DNA of 6,282 bases from an uncultured Clostridia bacterium. GTDB lineage: Bacteria; Bacillota; Clostridia; Oscillospirales; CAG-272. Below, piece after piece: positions 1 to 6,172 of the stretch. The stretch lies in the NCBI GenBank assembly GCA_947306035.1, contig CAMZFG010000059.1, positions 1-6,282 of the forward strand, read 5' to 3'. The notes under the pieces were generated by a model that saw nothing but the letters and a program-made list of their open reading frames with translations, did not search any database and was not told the origin of the DNA. How positions within the stretch are numbered: position 1 is the stretch's first letter; every line of letters begins with the position of its first letter. A program made the translations under genes and the position numbers.

Positions 1-909
1 TTTATCGTGTCGGTCAACCTGTTCATCAGCCCCGTCAATACGCTCATCAACTTCATGGAGCAGTATCAGAACGGCGTCAGCGGTTTTCGCCGCTTTGTCG
101 AGATCATGGACGAGCAGCCGGAACAGGACGCGCCGGGCGCCGTGGAACTGACGAACGTGCAGGGCCTTGTCGAATTCCGCAACGTCAGTTACGCCTATCC
201 CACGTCGGGCGAGGTACTGCACCATATCGACCTCTCCATTGAAAAAGGACGCAAACTGGCGCTGGTCGGCCCCTCCGGCGGCGGCAAGACCACGCTGTGC
301 CACCTGCTGCCGAACTTTTATCGTCTGGGGCCGGAGAACGGCGCCATTCTGATCGACGGTCACGACATCCGCACCCTGACGCTGGATTCTCTGCGCCGCA
401 GTATCGGCATCGTGCAGCAGGACGTGTTCCTCTTTTCCGGCACCGTGCGCGAGAACATCCTCTACGGCCGCCCCGACGCCACCGACGAGGAAGTGTATGA
501 GGCCGCGCGCCGCGCCAACATCCACGACTACATCCTCTCGCTCGAACACGGCTACGACTCCGAGATCGGTGAACGCGGCGTCAAACTCTCCGGCGGGCAG
601 AAACAGCGCATCAGCATTGCCCGCGTCTTTCTCAAAGACCCGGCGATCCTGATCCTCGACGAGGCCACCAGCGCCCTCGACAACACCACCGAGGTACTGA
701 TCCAGCAGGCGCTTGACGAACTGTGCCGCGGCCGCACCACGCTGGTGGTGGCGCACCGCCTTTCCACCATCCGGGGTGCCGACGAGATCGCCGTCATCCT
801 CGGCGGTCGCGTGACGGAACGGGGCACGCACGAGCAGCTCATGGCCGCGGGCGGCACCTATCAAAAACTCTATTCCCTGCAATTCCGCGAGAGCGATCTG
901 CTCGGTTGA
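1..909 (+). CDS. ABC exporter half-transporter, C-terminal part (5' end outside window)
   Basis: The reading frame is open from base 1 to the TGA at 907-909, so the gene begins before the window and most of its membrane domain is missing; the GTG at 7 is inside the gene and not a start. About 302 residues remain. The first ~50 are the end of the last membrane helix and the linker typical of type IV (ABCB-like) exporters, with the pattern GVSGFRRFVEIMDEQPE. The ATPase domain is complete and looks active: aromatic A-loop (YAYP), Walker A GPSGGGKTT at 268-294, Q-loop (IVQQD), signature LSGGQ at 586-600, Walker B ILILDEA with its catalytic glutamate near 646-666, D-loop SALD and the H-loop histidine at 754-756. 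It should power export across the cytoplasmic membrane as a dimer; the substrate cannot be read from the sequence. It may pair with the next gene, but a terminator separates them. Confidence 0.95.
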   Translation, partial: FIVSVNLFISPVNTLINFMEQYQNGVSGFRRFVEIMDEQPEQDAPGAVELTNVQGLVEFRNVSYAYPTSGEVLHHIDLSIEKGRKLALVGPSGGGKTTLCHLLPNFYRLGPENGAILIDGHDIRTLTLDSLRRSIGIVQQDVFLFSGTVRENILYGRPDATDEEVYEAARRANIHDYILSLEHGYDSEIGERGVKLSGGQKQRISIARVFLKDPAILILDEATSALDNTTEVLIQQALDELCRGRTTLVVAHRLSTIRGADEIAVILGGRVTERGTHEQLMAAGGTYQKLYSLQFRESDLLG

Positions 910-921
910 AGCGACCTTTGA

Positions 922-958
922 AAAAGCCCCTTTTGCCGCGACGGTGAAAGGGGCTTTT
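922..958 (+). terminator. Rho-independent terminator after the first ABC gene
   Basis: A 12-bp perfect stem (922-933 with 947-958) extends inward by five more pairs, two of them G-U, to a three-base loop at 939-941. The stem contains CCCC/GGGG flanked by A and T runs, so the 3' arm ends in TTTT. It begins 12 bases after the stop codon. The opposite strand ends in TTTTT, so it could stop transcription in both directions. The T-run is short, but the stem is unusually long. Confidence 0.88.
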
Positions 959-980
959 GATATAAGAGACGCACGGGCCA

Positions 981-1009
981 TTGACAGCGCGTGCGCGGCA
1001 TGGTAGAAT
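981..1009 (+). promoter_or_regulatory. Sigma-A type promoter for the second ABC gene
   Basis: A perfect -35 box TTGACA (981-986), a 17-base spacer and a -10 box TAGAAT (1004-1009), with the extended -10 dinucleotide TG at 1001-1002. Transcription would start near 1016, giving a leader of about 25 bases. It lies between the preceding terminator and the start codon at 1042, so the second ABC gene has its own strong promoter. Confidence 0.85.
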
Positions 1010-1041
1010 GACATCGGCACTCATCCGACAGGGGGAACATC

Positions 1042-2769
1042 ATGGACAAAAAAGAAAGAAAAGCGCTGCGCCGCCCGTTCATGCGCGCGCTGTTCCGCAA
1101 AAACAAGTTCAATCTCGCCATGACCGTGGTCGCGTCGATGTGCAGCGCGGGCGTCAATCTGGTGATCTCGTGGCTCATCAAAGAGATCGCCGATCTGATC
1201 TCCGGCGACTGCCCTTACACCTTCGACACGCTTCTTTACGTGGCGCTCGGCAGCATCGCGCTGTTCGGTTTGGGTTGGGCCATCGACAAGGCGTTCCTTT
1301 CCGAGTTCAGGGCAAAGGCTATGAAGCAGTATCGCGACTACGCCTTTGACAAACTGATGGAAAAAGGCATTCAGGCGTTTTCCGGCGAGAACACCTCGCT
1401 CTATATCTCCGCGCTCTCCAACGATGCGAACAGCATCGAACAGAATTTTATCGGCAAACTGCAGAACACGATCGAGGTGGGGCTCACCTTCATCGGCGCG
1501 CTGGCGCTTATGATATGGTGCAGTCCGCTCCTGACCCTCATTGCCATCGGCTTTTCGCTGCTCCCGCTCGTCGTCTCTCTCCTGCTCGGCAACCGGGCCG
1601 CCGCGGCGGAAAAAGACGTTTCCGACAAAAAGGAAGTCTACACCGGCATGCTCAAGGATGCGCTCACGGGCTTTGCGGTCATCAAAAGTTTCAAGGCGGA
1701 AGAGAGCATCTCGCGCGTGCACGCCGATATCAACAAAGAGGTCTCCTATTCGGCTAAAACACGCACGAAGGTGAACGTGCACGTCAGTTACGCTTCGACC
1801 ATCGCGGGCGGCGTTCTGCAATTCGGCGTGTTCTTTGTCGCCGCCGCGCTCGCGCTCAACGGCCGGGGCGGCATTACCGCCGGTACGGCCATCGTTTTCG
1901 TGCAACTGCTCAACTATATTTTGGCGCCGATCCAAATCTTTCCGACGTTCTACGCCGGTACCAAATCCTCGCTCGGCCTTATCGATAAACTGGCGGCGGC
2001 GCTGCACAAAAACGTGACCGACGAGGGCGAACATATCGAAAAGAAACTGACAGAGGGCATCACCGTTCACGATCTCGGCTTTTCTTACGTAGAGGATAAG
2101 CCCGTTCTGTCAGGGGTCGATATGCACCTGAAGGCCGGCGGCTGCTACGCGCTGGTCGGCGGCTCCGGCAGCGGCAAATCGACCATTCTCAATCTGCTCA
2201 TGGCCGCCTCGCGCGACTATACGGGCGAGATACGGTACGACGGCAAAGAACTCAAGACCGTTTCTCCCGCCTCGCTTTACGATCTCGTCTCCATCATCCA
2301 GCAGAACGTGTTCGTATTCAACAGCACCATTCGCGACAACATTACCATGTTCTCCGAATTCCCCGAAGAGGAGATCGACCGCGCGGTGCGTATGTCGGGG
2401 CTTGCCGAACTGATCGAAGAAAAAGGCGCCGATTACCTCTGCGGCGAGAACGGCTCCGGCCTGTCGGGCGGCGAACGCCAAAGAATATCCATCGCGCGGG
2501 CGCTTTTGCGCAAAACGCCCGTGCTGTTCGTCGACGAGGCAACGGCCTCGCTGGACGCAAAAACTTCTTTTGAAGTGCTCGACGCGATCTTAAAACTCGA
2601 CGGCTACACCCGCGTGATCGTGACGCACGACCTCGACGAGAATATCCTTTCGCGCTGCAGCGGCCTGTTCGCCCTTAAAAACGGCCGCGTGGCGGAACAG
2701 GGTACTTTCGATGAACTGATGGGTCAAAGGGGCTACTTCTATTCGCTGTTCACCGTGTCTCAAAGATAA
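1042..2769 (+). CDS. ABC exporter half-transporter (membrane domain fused to ATPase)
   Basis: A complete 575-residue protein with the usual half-exporter length and order. The N-terminal membrane domain (about residues 24-305) has six likely helices, near 24-48, 62-86, 140-161, 162-185, 248-273 and 278-305. The ATPase domain follows: Walker A GGSGSGKST (373-381), Q-loop IIQQN (418-422), signature LSGGE (474-478), Walker B VLFVDEA with catalytic Glu499, D-loop ASLD and switch His529. All catalytic residues are present. The ATG at 1042 follows a GGGGGA ribosome binding site (1031-1036) at good spacing. It is expected to work as a dimer in the cytoplasmic membrane exporting an unknown substrate; membership of the ABCB-like exporter family is clear, but drug, peptide or lipid export cannot be told apart here. 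It could form a heterodimer with the preceding ABC protein, since adjacent half-exporter genes often do, but it has its own promoter and terminator. Confidence 0.95.
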   Translation: MDKKERKALRRPFMRALFRKNKFNLAMTVVASMCSAGVNLVISWLIKEIADLISGDCPYTFDTLLYVALGSIALFGLGWAIDKAFLSEFRAKAMKQYRDYAFDKLMEKGIQAFSGENTSLYISALSNDANSIEQNFIGKLQNTIEVGLTFIGALALMIWCSPLLTLIAIGFSLLPLVVSLLLGNRAAAAEKDVSDKKEVYTGMLKDALTGFAVIKSFKAEESISRVHADINKEVSYSAKTRTKVNVHVSYASTIAGGVLQFGVFFVAAALALNGRGGITAGTAIVFVQLLNYILAPIQIFPTFYAGTKSSLGLIDKLAAALHKNVTDEGEHIEKKLTEGITVHDLGFSYVEDKPVLSGVDMHLKAGGCYALVGGSGSGKSTILNLLMAASRDYTGEIRYDGKELKTVSPASLYDLVSIIQQNVFVFNSTIRDNITMFSEFPEEEIDRAVRMSGLAELIEEKGADYLCGENGSGLSGGERQRISIARALLRKTPVLFVDEATASLDAKTSFEVLDAILKLDGYTRVIVTHDLDENILSRCSGLFALKNGRVAEQGTFDELMGQRGYFYSLFTVSQR

Positions 2770-2770
2770 G

Positions 2771-2797
2771 AAAAACCCGCCTTTCGGCGGGTTTTTT
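2771..2797 (+). terminator. Bidirectional Rho-independent terminator shared by ABC gene and hpf
   Basis: A perfect 11-bp stem (2771-2781 with 2786-2796), four-base loop TTTC, core CCCGCC/GGCGGG, followed by a run of six T on the plus strand. On the minus strand the same stem ends in TTTTT followed by CTTA. It starts one base after the ABC stop codon, and the convergent hpf gene stops at 2814, so one hairpin can serve both genes. Confidence 0.93.
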
Positions 2798-2813
2798 GAT
2801 AGCGTTACGGGGT

Positions 2814-3335
2814 TTATTCCTCAATGATCAGGCCGTAATCGCCGTCCTTGCGGCGGTAGACCACGGCGGGTTTTTCGGTCTCGGCCTCCCGGAACACGAA
2901 GAACAGGTGCTCCGACAGGTTCATCTGCAAAATGGCCTCTTCGACCGACATGGGGCGGGCCGGGAACGTTTTGGTGCGAATGCGGAACTCGCCCTCTTCC
3001 TCAACGTCGGTCATGTCGTCGGGCCGCGGCGTAAAGGCCCCCTGCCGCAGGCGGCGCTCCAGGCGGGTCTTGTTTTTTCTGATCTGTCTTTCCAGCGCTT
3101 CAACGGCTTCGTCGATGGCGTTCTGGAACGTATCGGCGCCTACCTCGCTGCGAAAGACCGTGCCGGCGTGATAAATGGTGATCTCGGCGTACTGCTGATT
3201 GTGCCGGCAGGAAAAGGAGACCTCGGCCTCGTCTTCGTCACCGAAAAACCGGTCGAAACGGGCCAGTTTTTTGGCCGTCAGATCGCACAGCGACTGGCGC
3301 GGGTTCATCTGTCTGCCACTGATCTTCAGTTTCAT
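2814..3335 (-). CDS. hpf: Ribosome hibernation promoting factor, long form
   Basis: A 173-residue protein matching the long-form HPF/RaiA family. Residues 1-100 form the S30AE domain, which binds the decoding region of the 30S subunit. A charged linker (about 101-118) leads to the C-terminal dimerisation domain (119-173), with the family patterns TKTFPARPMSVEEAILQMNL, FFVFR, VVYRRKDGDYGLI. In this family the C-terminal domain joins two 70S ribosomes into an inactive 100S dimer during stress or stationary phase. I chose the ATG at 3333-3335 because the family begins right there (MKLKISGR) and an AAAGGCGG ribosome binding site lies seven bases upstream. An in-frame ATG at 3363-3365 would add ten residues (MQKDKKGGCT) without family support. 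The usual acidic or polar residue before FFVF is Leu here, a minor variation. The gene sits behind the membrane-protein gene but has its own promoter. Confidence 0.95.
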   Translation of the reverse strand: MKLKISGRQMNPRQSLCDLTAKKLARFDRFFGDEDEAEVSFSCRHNQQYAEITIYHAGTVFRSEVGADTFQNAIDEAVEALERQIRKNKTRLERRLRQGAFTPRPDDMTDVEEEGEFRIRTKTFPARPMSVEEAILQMNLSEHLFFVFREAETEKPAVVYRRKDGDYGLIIEE

Positions 3336-3342
3336 GGTACAT

Positions 3343-3350
3343 CCGCCTTT
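3343..3350 (-). promoter_or_regulatory. Ribosome binding site that favours the hpf start at 3335
   Basis: On the minus strand AAAGGCGG sits seven bases before the ATG at 3335. A competing GGAG (3372-3375) lies six bases before the in-frame ATG at 3365, so initiation ten codons earlier remains possible. The family alignment supports the downstream start. Confidence 0.7.
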
Positions 3351-3385
3351 CTTGTCCTTTTGCATTCTCCGCTCCGGACAATTCT

Positions 3386-3391
3386 ATTATA
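3386..3391 (-). promoter_or_regulatory. Extended -10 promoter of hpf
   Basis: On the minus strand a perfect TATAAT is preceded by TGC, an extended -10 element. At 17-base spacing the -35 position (3409-3414) reads TTTATT, a poor match, so the promoter probably depends on its extended -10 or on an activator. The predicted start near 3379 gives a leader of about 44 bases to the ATG at 3335. Confidence 0.72.
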
Positions 3392-3403
3392 GCACGTTCC
3401 GCG

Positions 3404-3435
3404 TGAAAAATAAAGGGTGATCGCGTGATTTTTCA
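3404..3435. repeat. Inverted repeat upstream of the hpf -10 box
   Basis: TGAAAAAT (3404-3411) is mirrored by ATTTTTCA (3428-3435) across a 16-base gap. The left arm overlaps the position expected for the hpf -35 box. The hexamer GCGTGA also occurs directly repeated at 3401 and 3423, 22 bases apart. It is too AT-rich for a terminator; it may be an operator or chance. Confidence 0.35.
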
Positions 3436-3451
3436 AAGAATATTCGCAGGA

Positions 3452-4090
3452 CTACGGCACTTTCCGTTCCGCTGCGTCCAATCCGATCTCGATAAGCCCC
3501 ATGACCGCCGCCGTGACGGGGCACGGGTCGAAGACCGATCGCAGCGCGTCGGGCCCCGCGCCGAGACCGGAAGCGGTGACGCGGGCAAACCAGAAAAGGA
3601 ACAAAAACGGCACCACGCGCAGCACGCCGAACAAAACGAGGATCAGGCGGCGCGGCACGAACAGCGCCAGCCGGAAGTCGGACTTGGCGCGCGCCTCCGG
3701 CGTTTTCGCGCAGCGCGCCGACACGTTTTCGCACAGCAGGAACACGGCAAACAGCACCGCGGCGATCCACAGCACGACCGTGACGACCGCGCCGGCCGTC
3801 AGCGTGCCCCAGAAGGCGTCGGAAGAGCCCTTGCGGGCGCCGCCGAAATAGTCGCGGGCGCTCTCGAATACGCTGAAAAGCAGACGCAGGGGCGAGAGCA
3901 TCAGTTTGCGGCCGTACTGCGTGCCGCTCGCCACGTGAAAACACGCCAGCAGAGCGGGCGCGGCCACCGCGAGCAACGGCCAGCTCCAGCGCAGCAGGTG
4001 CAGCCACAAAAACGGCTTTTTCTCTCCCCGTTCACCCTCGTTTTCGGGCAAAGGCCGCTCGTCTCGCCGGGGGGCATCGTCGGGCGTCAT
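3452..4090 (-). CDS. Small membrane protein of unknown function, three predicted helices
   Basis: I do not recognise a family. The 212-residue product starts with a charged, hydrophilic stretch (1-26, rich in Asp, Glu, Arg and Pro) and has three clear hydrophobic segments at about 36-53, 98-120 and 148-168, plus a weaker one near 190-205. A basic, soluble-looking loop (about 125-147, with many Arg and Lys) separates helices two and three. The start is chosen because the ATG (4088-4090) overlaps the HD gene's stop codon as ATGA, with GGAG eight bases upstream inside that gene. This arrangement points to translational coupling and a shared role with the HD protein. The frame stays open upstream of this ATG, but there it only shadows the HD gene. 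The opposite strand also has a long open frame, whose composition (His, Gln, Arg, Asp rich, no domain) marks it as a shadow. Function is unknown; it may anchor or regulate the HD enzyme. Confidence 0.78.
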   Translation of the reverse strand: MTPDDAPRRDERPLPENEGERGEKKPFLWLHLLRWSWPLLAVAAPALLACFHVASGTQYGRKLMLSPLRLLFSVFESARDYFGGARKGSSDAFWGTLTAGAVVTVVLWIAAVLFAVFLLCENVSARCAKTPEARAKSDFRLALFVPRRLILVLFGVLRVVPFLFLFWFARVTASGLGAGPDALRSVFDPCPVTAAVMGLIEIGLDAAERKVP

Positions 4091-4698
4091 ACCTGTTTCT
4101 CCATGAAGAACGCGGCCTCTTCGTCGGCCACGGAAAGCGCCACCGCGAGCGGCGCGGCCGCAAAGCCCTGCCCCACGTAAGAACTGTCTTCCTGCCCCGA
4201 AAAGCCCATGTGCCAGCGGATGGCCAGTGCCTCTTCGCGCTTCAGCTGCATGAAGGCCTGCACCATGTAGACCGATTTTTCGCCGTGTCCGTAGGGGAAC
4301 GTATCTTCTATGGTGTAGTTCTCGACCTCTTTCCATTTGCCGGTCTCGGGGTCTTTGACGTTGCGCTTGCCCGGCTTGTAAAAGTTGACCTTGCACAGAT
4401 CGTGGCACAGCGCCACGATGGCGATCGTTTCTTCATTGTAGGCAAGCCCGTACCGTTCCCTGACGCGCGGCCGCGCCAGATAATCGACCAGGCAGTCGTA
4501 GACGTTGAGCGAGTGTTCGACGAGCCCGCCGGGATAGTTACCGTGATAGCGGGTGCTGGCGGGCGCGATGAAGAAATCGCTCTCGTTTTGCAGCCAATTC
4601 AGCAGTTTTTCAGCCCCGTCCCGGTGTATTTTGGCGCGGAACAGCCCCAAAAACCGCTCTTTGTTCTCGTTGATATTTTGCTGTTGCAGCTCGTCCAT
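4087..4698 (-). CDS. HD-domain metal-dependent phosphohydrolase
   Basis: A 203-residue protein with an HD-superfamily core. The expected metal ligands are present in order: His62 (in GGLVEHS), His99-Asp100 (in CHDLCK), His138 (GHGEK), His163 (RWHMG) and Asp192 (VADEE). This H-HD-H-H-D layout resembles the C-terminal domain of the YhaM 3'-5' exoribonuclease and two-metal HD phosphodiesterases, but the N-terminal OB-fold of YhaM is absent: only about 45 residues precede the HD core. Substrate is unknown; nucleotide or RNA phosphoester cleavage in the cytoplasm is the natural guess. The ATG at 4696-4698 is preceded by AAGGGAGAG at slightly long spacing. It is the first gene of a unit with the membrane protein, which it overlaps by four bases, under a strong promoter divergent from the histidyl-tRNA synthetase gene. 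Confidence 0.87.
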   Translation of the reverse strand: MDELQQQNINENKERFLGLFRAKIHRDGAEKLLNWLQNESDFFIAPASTRYHGNYPGGLVEHSLNVYDCLVDYLARPRVRERYGLAYNEETIAIVALCHDLCKVNFYKPGKRNVKDPETGKWKEVENYTIEDTFPYGHGEKSVYMVQAFMQLKREEALAIRWHMGFSGQEDSSYVGQGFAAAPLAVALSVADEEAAFFMEKQV

Positions 4699-4742
4699 AT
4701 CCGTTTCTCTCCCTTGTGCCCCGCGGGCTTTTTCTTGTTTTC

Positions 4743-4771
4743 ATTGTAGCACATCGCGCGGCACTTGTAAA
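4743..4771 (-). promoter_or_regulatory. Promoter of the HD-protein/membrane-protein operon
   Basis: On the minus strand: -35 TTTACA (4766-4771), 17-base spacer, -10 TACAAT (4743-4748), with the extended -10 element TGC directly before it. Each hexamer matches the consensus at five of six bases. Transcription should start near 4736, leaving a leader of about 38 bases that contains a small GCCC/GGGC hairpin. Confidence 0.83.
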
Positions 4772-4797
4772 GGTCGGGGGCGATTTTTTTGCGCGGA

Positions 4798-4842
4798 GTA
4801 TAGACATTTATCCGTTTTTATGTTACAATAAATTATCTATAC
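4798..4842. repeat. Short inverted repeat bracketing the hisS promoter
   Basis: GTATAGA (4798-4804) is mirrored by TCTATAC (4836-4842), with arm centres 38 bases apart. The left arm overlaps the -35 box and the right arm the predicted transcription start. A seven-base match is close to chance in this much AT-rich sequence, so the only support for function is its position. Confidence 0.25.
4801..4829 (+). promoter_or_regulatory. Promoter of the histidyl-tRNA synthetase operon
   Basis: -35 TAGACA (4801-4806), 17-base spacer, -10 TACAAT (4824-4829), extended -10 element TGT at 4821-4823. Transcription should start near 4836, giving a leader of about 25 bases. It is back to back with the HD operon promoter, with 29 bases between the two -35 boxes. 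The leader is far too short for a T-box. Confidence 0.83.
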
Positions 4843-4860
4843 GGAAAATGAGGCGATATC

Positions 4861-6159
4861 ATGGAAACACCCAAACTGTCTGTGCTGCCCTACAAGGGCA
4901 CGCGGGATTTCTTTCCCGACGAAATGCGGGCGCGCAGCCGCTTTTTTGACAGCGTGCGCCGCACCCTGCAAAAAGAATGCTTCGAGGAATACGGCGGCCC
5001 CATGCTGGAGTCGCTGGATCTTTACGCCGCCAAGAGCGGCGAGGAACTGGCCAAAGAGCAGACCTACCACTTTGAAGATCGCGGCGGGCGGCAACTGGCC
5101 ATACGGCCGGAGATGACCCCCACCGTGGCGCGCATGGTGGCGGAAAAGATCGGGGAGCTGAACTTTCCGCTGCGGTGGTACTCCTTTCCGAACATGTATC
5201 GCTACGAGCGCCCCCAGCGCGGCCGTCTGCGCGAATTCTGGCAGCTGAACGTCGACGTGTTCGGCTGTGACGGCGTGGAAGCGGACTTTGACTGCATCAA
5301 GGCCGCCGTGGATATCCTGACCGACATGGGCGCCGACGCCTCTATGTTCACGGTGCATATCAACAACCGCCGTTTCTTCAACGACGTGTTGGCCTCGCTG
5401 ACGGGTTTTGACGCCGCAAGTGCCAAAAAGGTGTCGAAAATCGTTGACCACAAGGGCAAGGTCAGCCGCGAGGTGTACGAGAAGGAACTGACCGATCTCG
5501 GGCTGGACGCGGCGAGCATTCAAAAGATCGACGCGCTCTATGACATGGACGTGGGGACCGCCACGGCGCTCTGCCCCGGTTCGGCGGGCGCGACGGAACT
5601 CGGCGACCTCTTCGACCTGCTCGACAAAACGGGGCTTGCCCCCTTCTGCACCTTCGATTTCGGCATCGTGCGCGGTCTTGACTACTACACCGGCACGGTG
5701 TTCGAGGTGTTCGACAACGCCCCCGACAACAACCGCGCCATGTTCGGCGGCGGCCGCTACGACAATCTGGTCGGGCTGTTCGTGAACAACGCCAAAGTGT
5801 CGGGCGTCGGCTTCGGCATGGGCGACGTGACGCTGGAAAATTTCATCAGCACCCACGGCCTTCTGCAGGCGGCCGAGCAAAAGACGGCGCGCGTGCTGGT
5901 CGCCCGCTTTGCGGACGTGCCCCTTTCCGAATACGTGGCGCTGTGCGACGCGTTCCGCCGCGTCGGCGTGCCCTGCTCCGTCTATCTCGGCAGCAAAAAG
6001 TTCGGCAAGCAGATCGACTACGCCGTGCGGGGCGGCTACACGCACGTGGCCATCATGGGCGGCGACGAACTGGCCGCGGGACAAGTCAAACTCAAAGATC
6101 TCGCCACCCGCGAGGAGACCGTCAGGCCCCGCGACCGGGCGGCCGACGACCTTTGCTGA
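4861..6159 (+). CDS. hisS: Histidyl-tRNA synthetase, non-standard motif type
   Basis: This 432-residue class II synthetase would charge tRNA-His with histidine. The catalytic domain includes [10 protein letters not shown] (10-19), the motif 1 region (about 44-60), the ATP/histidine loop IRPEMTPT (81-88), motif 2 [17 protein letters not shown] (114-130), the histidine motif [12 protein letters not shown] (271-282) with the catalytic arginine at 271, and [10 protein letters not shown] (296-305). A C-terminal anticodon-binding domain follows (about 343-420, with [12 protein letters not shown]), which rules out the shorter regulatory paralogue HisZ. Several motifs differ from E. coli HisRS, which has LRPEGT, RHERPQKGRYRQFHQ and a motif 3 GFAMGLERL; here motif 3 reads GFGMGDVTL (317-325), so its usual arginine is missing. 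From memory these features mark a separate bacterial HisRS group. The ATG has GAGG (4850-4853) seven bases upstream. The DJ-1 gene follows after 13 bases. Confidence 0.94.
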   Translation: METPKLSVLPYKGTRDFFPDEMRARSRFFDSVRRTLQKECFEEYGGPMLESLDLYAAKSGEELAKEQTYHFEDRGGRQLAIRPEMTPTVARMVAEKIGELNFPLRWYSFPNMYRYERPQRGRLREFWQLNVDVFGCDGVEADFDCIKAAVDILTDMGADASMFTVHINNRRFFNDVLASLTGFDAASAKKVSKIVDHKGKVSREVYEKELTDLGLDAASIQKIDALYDMDVGTATALCPGSAGATELGDLFDLLDKTGLAPFCTFDFGIVRGLDYYTGTVFEVFDNAPDNNRAMFGGGRYDNLVGLFVNNAKVSGVGFGMGDVTLENFISTHGLLQAAEQKTARVLVARFADVPLSEYVALCDAFRRVGVPCSVYLGSKKFGKQIDYAVRGGYTHVAIMGGDELAAGQVKLKDLATREETVRPRDRAADDLC

Positions 6160-6172
6160 AAGGCGGTTTTTT

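Noticed and set aside
7..9. GTG at 7 as the start of the first ABC gene
   Set aside because: The frame is already open at base 1, and the residues after the GTG are the middle of a membrane helix, so the true start lies outside the window.
1021..2070. Long open frame of 349 codons on the minus strand opposite the second ABC gene
   Set aside because: It lies wholly antisense to a gene with a full set of ABC motifs. Its product is rich in Arg, Asp, Glu and His with no recognisable domain, as expected from a high-GC antisense shadow.
3381..3400. Sigma-H type promoter for hpf (AGAAT next to the -10)
   Set aside because: No acceptable AGGAWWT-like -35 box lies 11-12 bases upstream; the TGCTATAAT extended -10 explains the site better.
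3392..3451. Terminator between the membrane-protein gene and hpf
   Set aside because: The only hairpin (3404-3435) is an AT-rich 8-bp stem with a 16-base loop and no T-run after it, so readthrough into hpf is likely.
3425..4180. Open frame of 251 codons on the plus strand opposite the membrane-protein gene
   Set aside because: Its product is a low-complexity mix of Gln, His, Arg and Asp without structure. The minus-strand frame has clear membrane helices, a ribosome binding site and an ATGA overlap with the HD gene.
4830..4860. T-box or other riboswitch before hisS
   Set aside because: Only about 25 bases separate the predicted start from the ATG, with no stem-loop series and no T-box sequence.
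4837..6084. Open frame of 415 codons on the minus strand opposite hisS
   Set aside because: Antisense shadow of a confidently identified synthetase. The composition is dominated by His, Val, Ala, Arg and Gln, with no motif.
4861..6159. HisZ (ATP phosphoribosyltransferase regulatory subunit) instead of HisRS
   Set aside because: HisZ usually lacks the [12 protein letters not shown] motif and the C-terminal anticodon-binding domain; both are present here.
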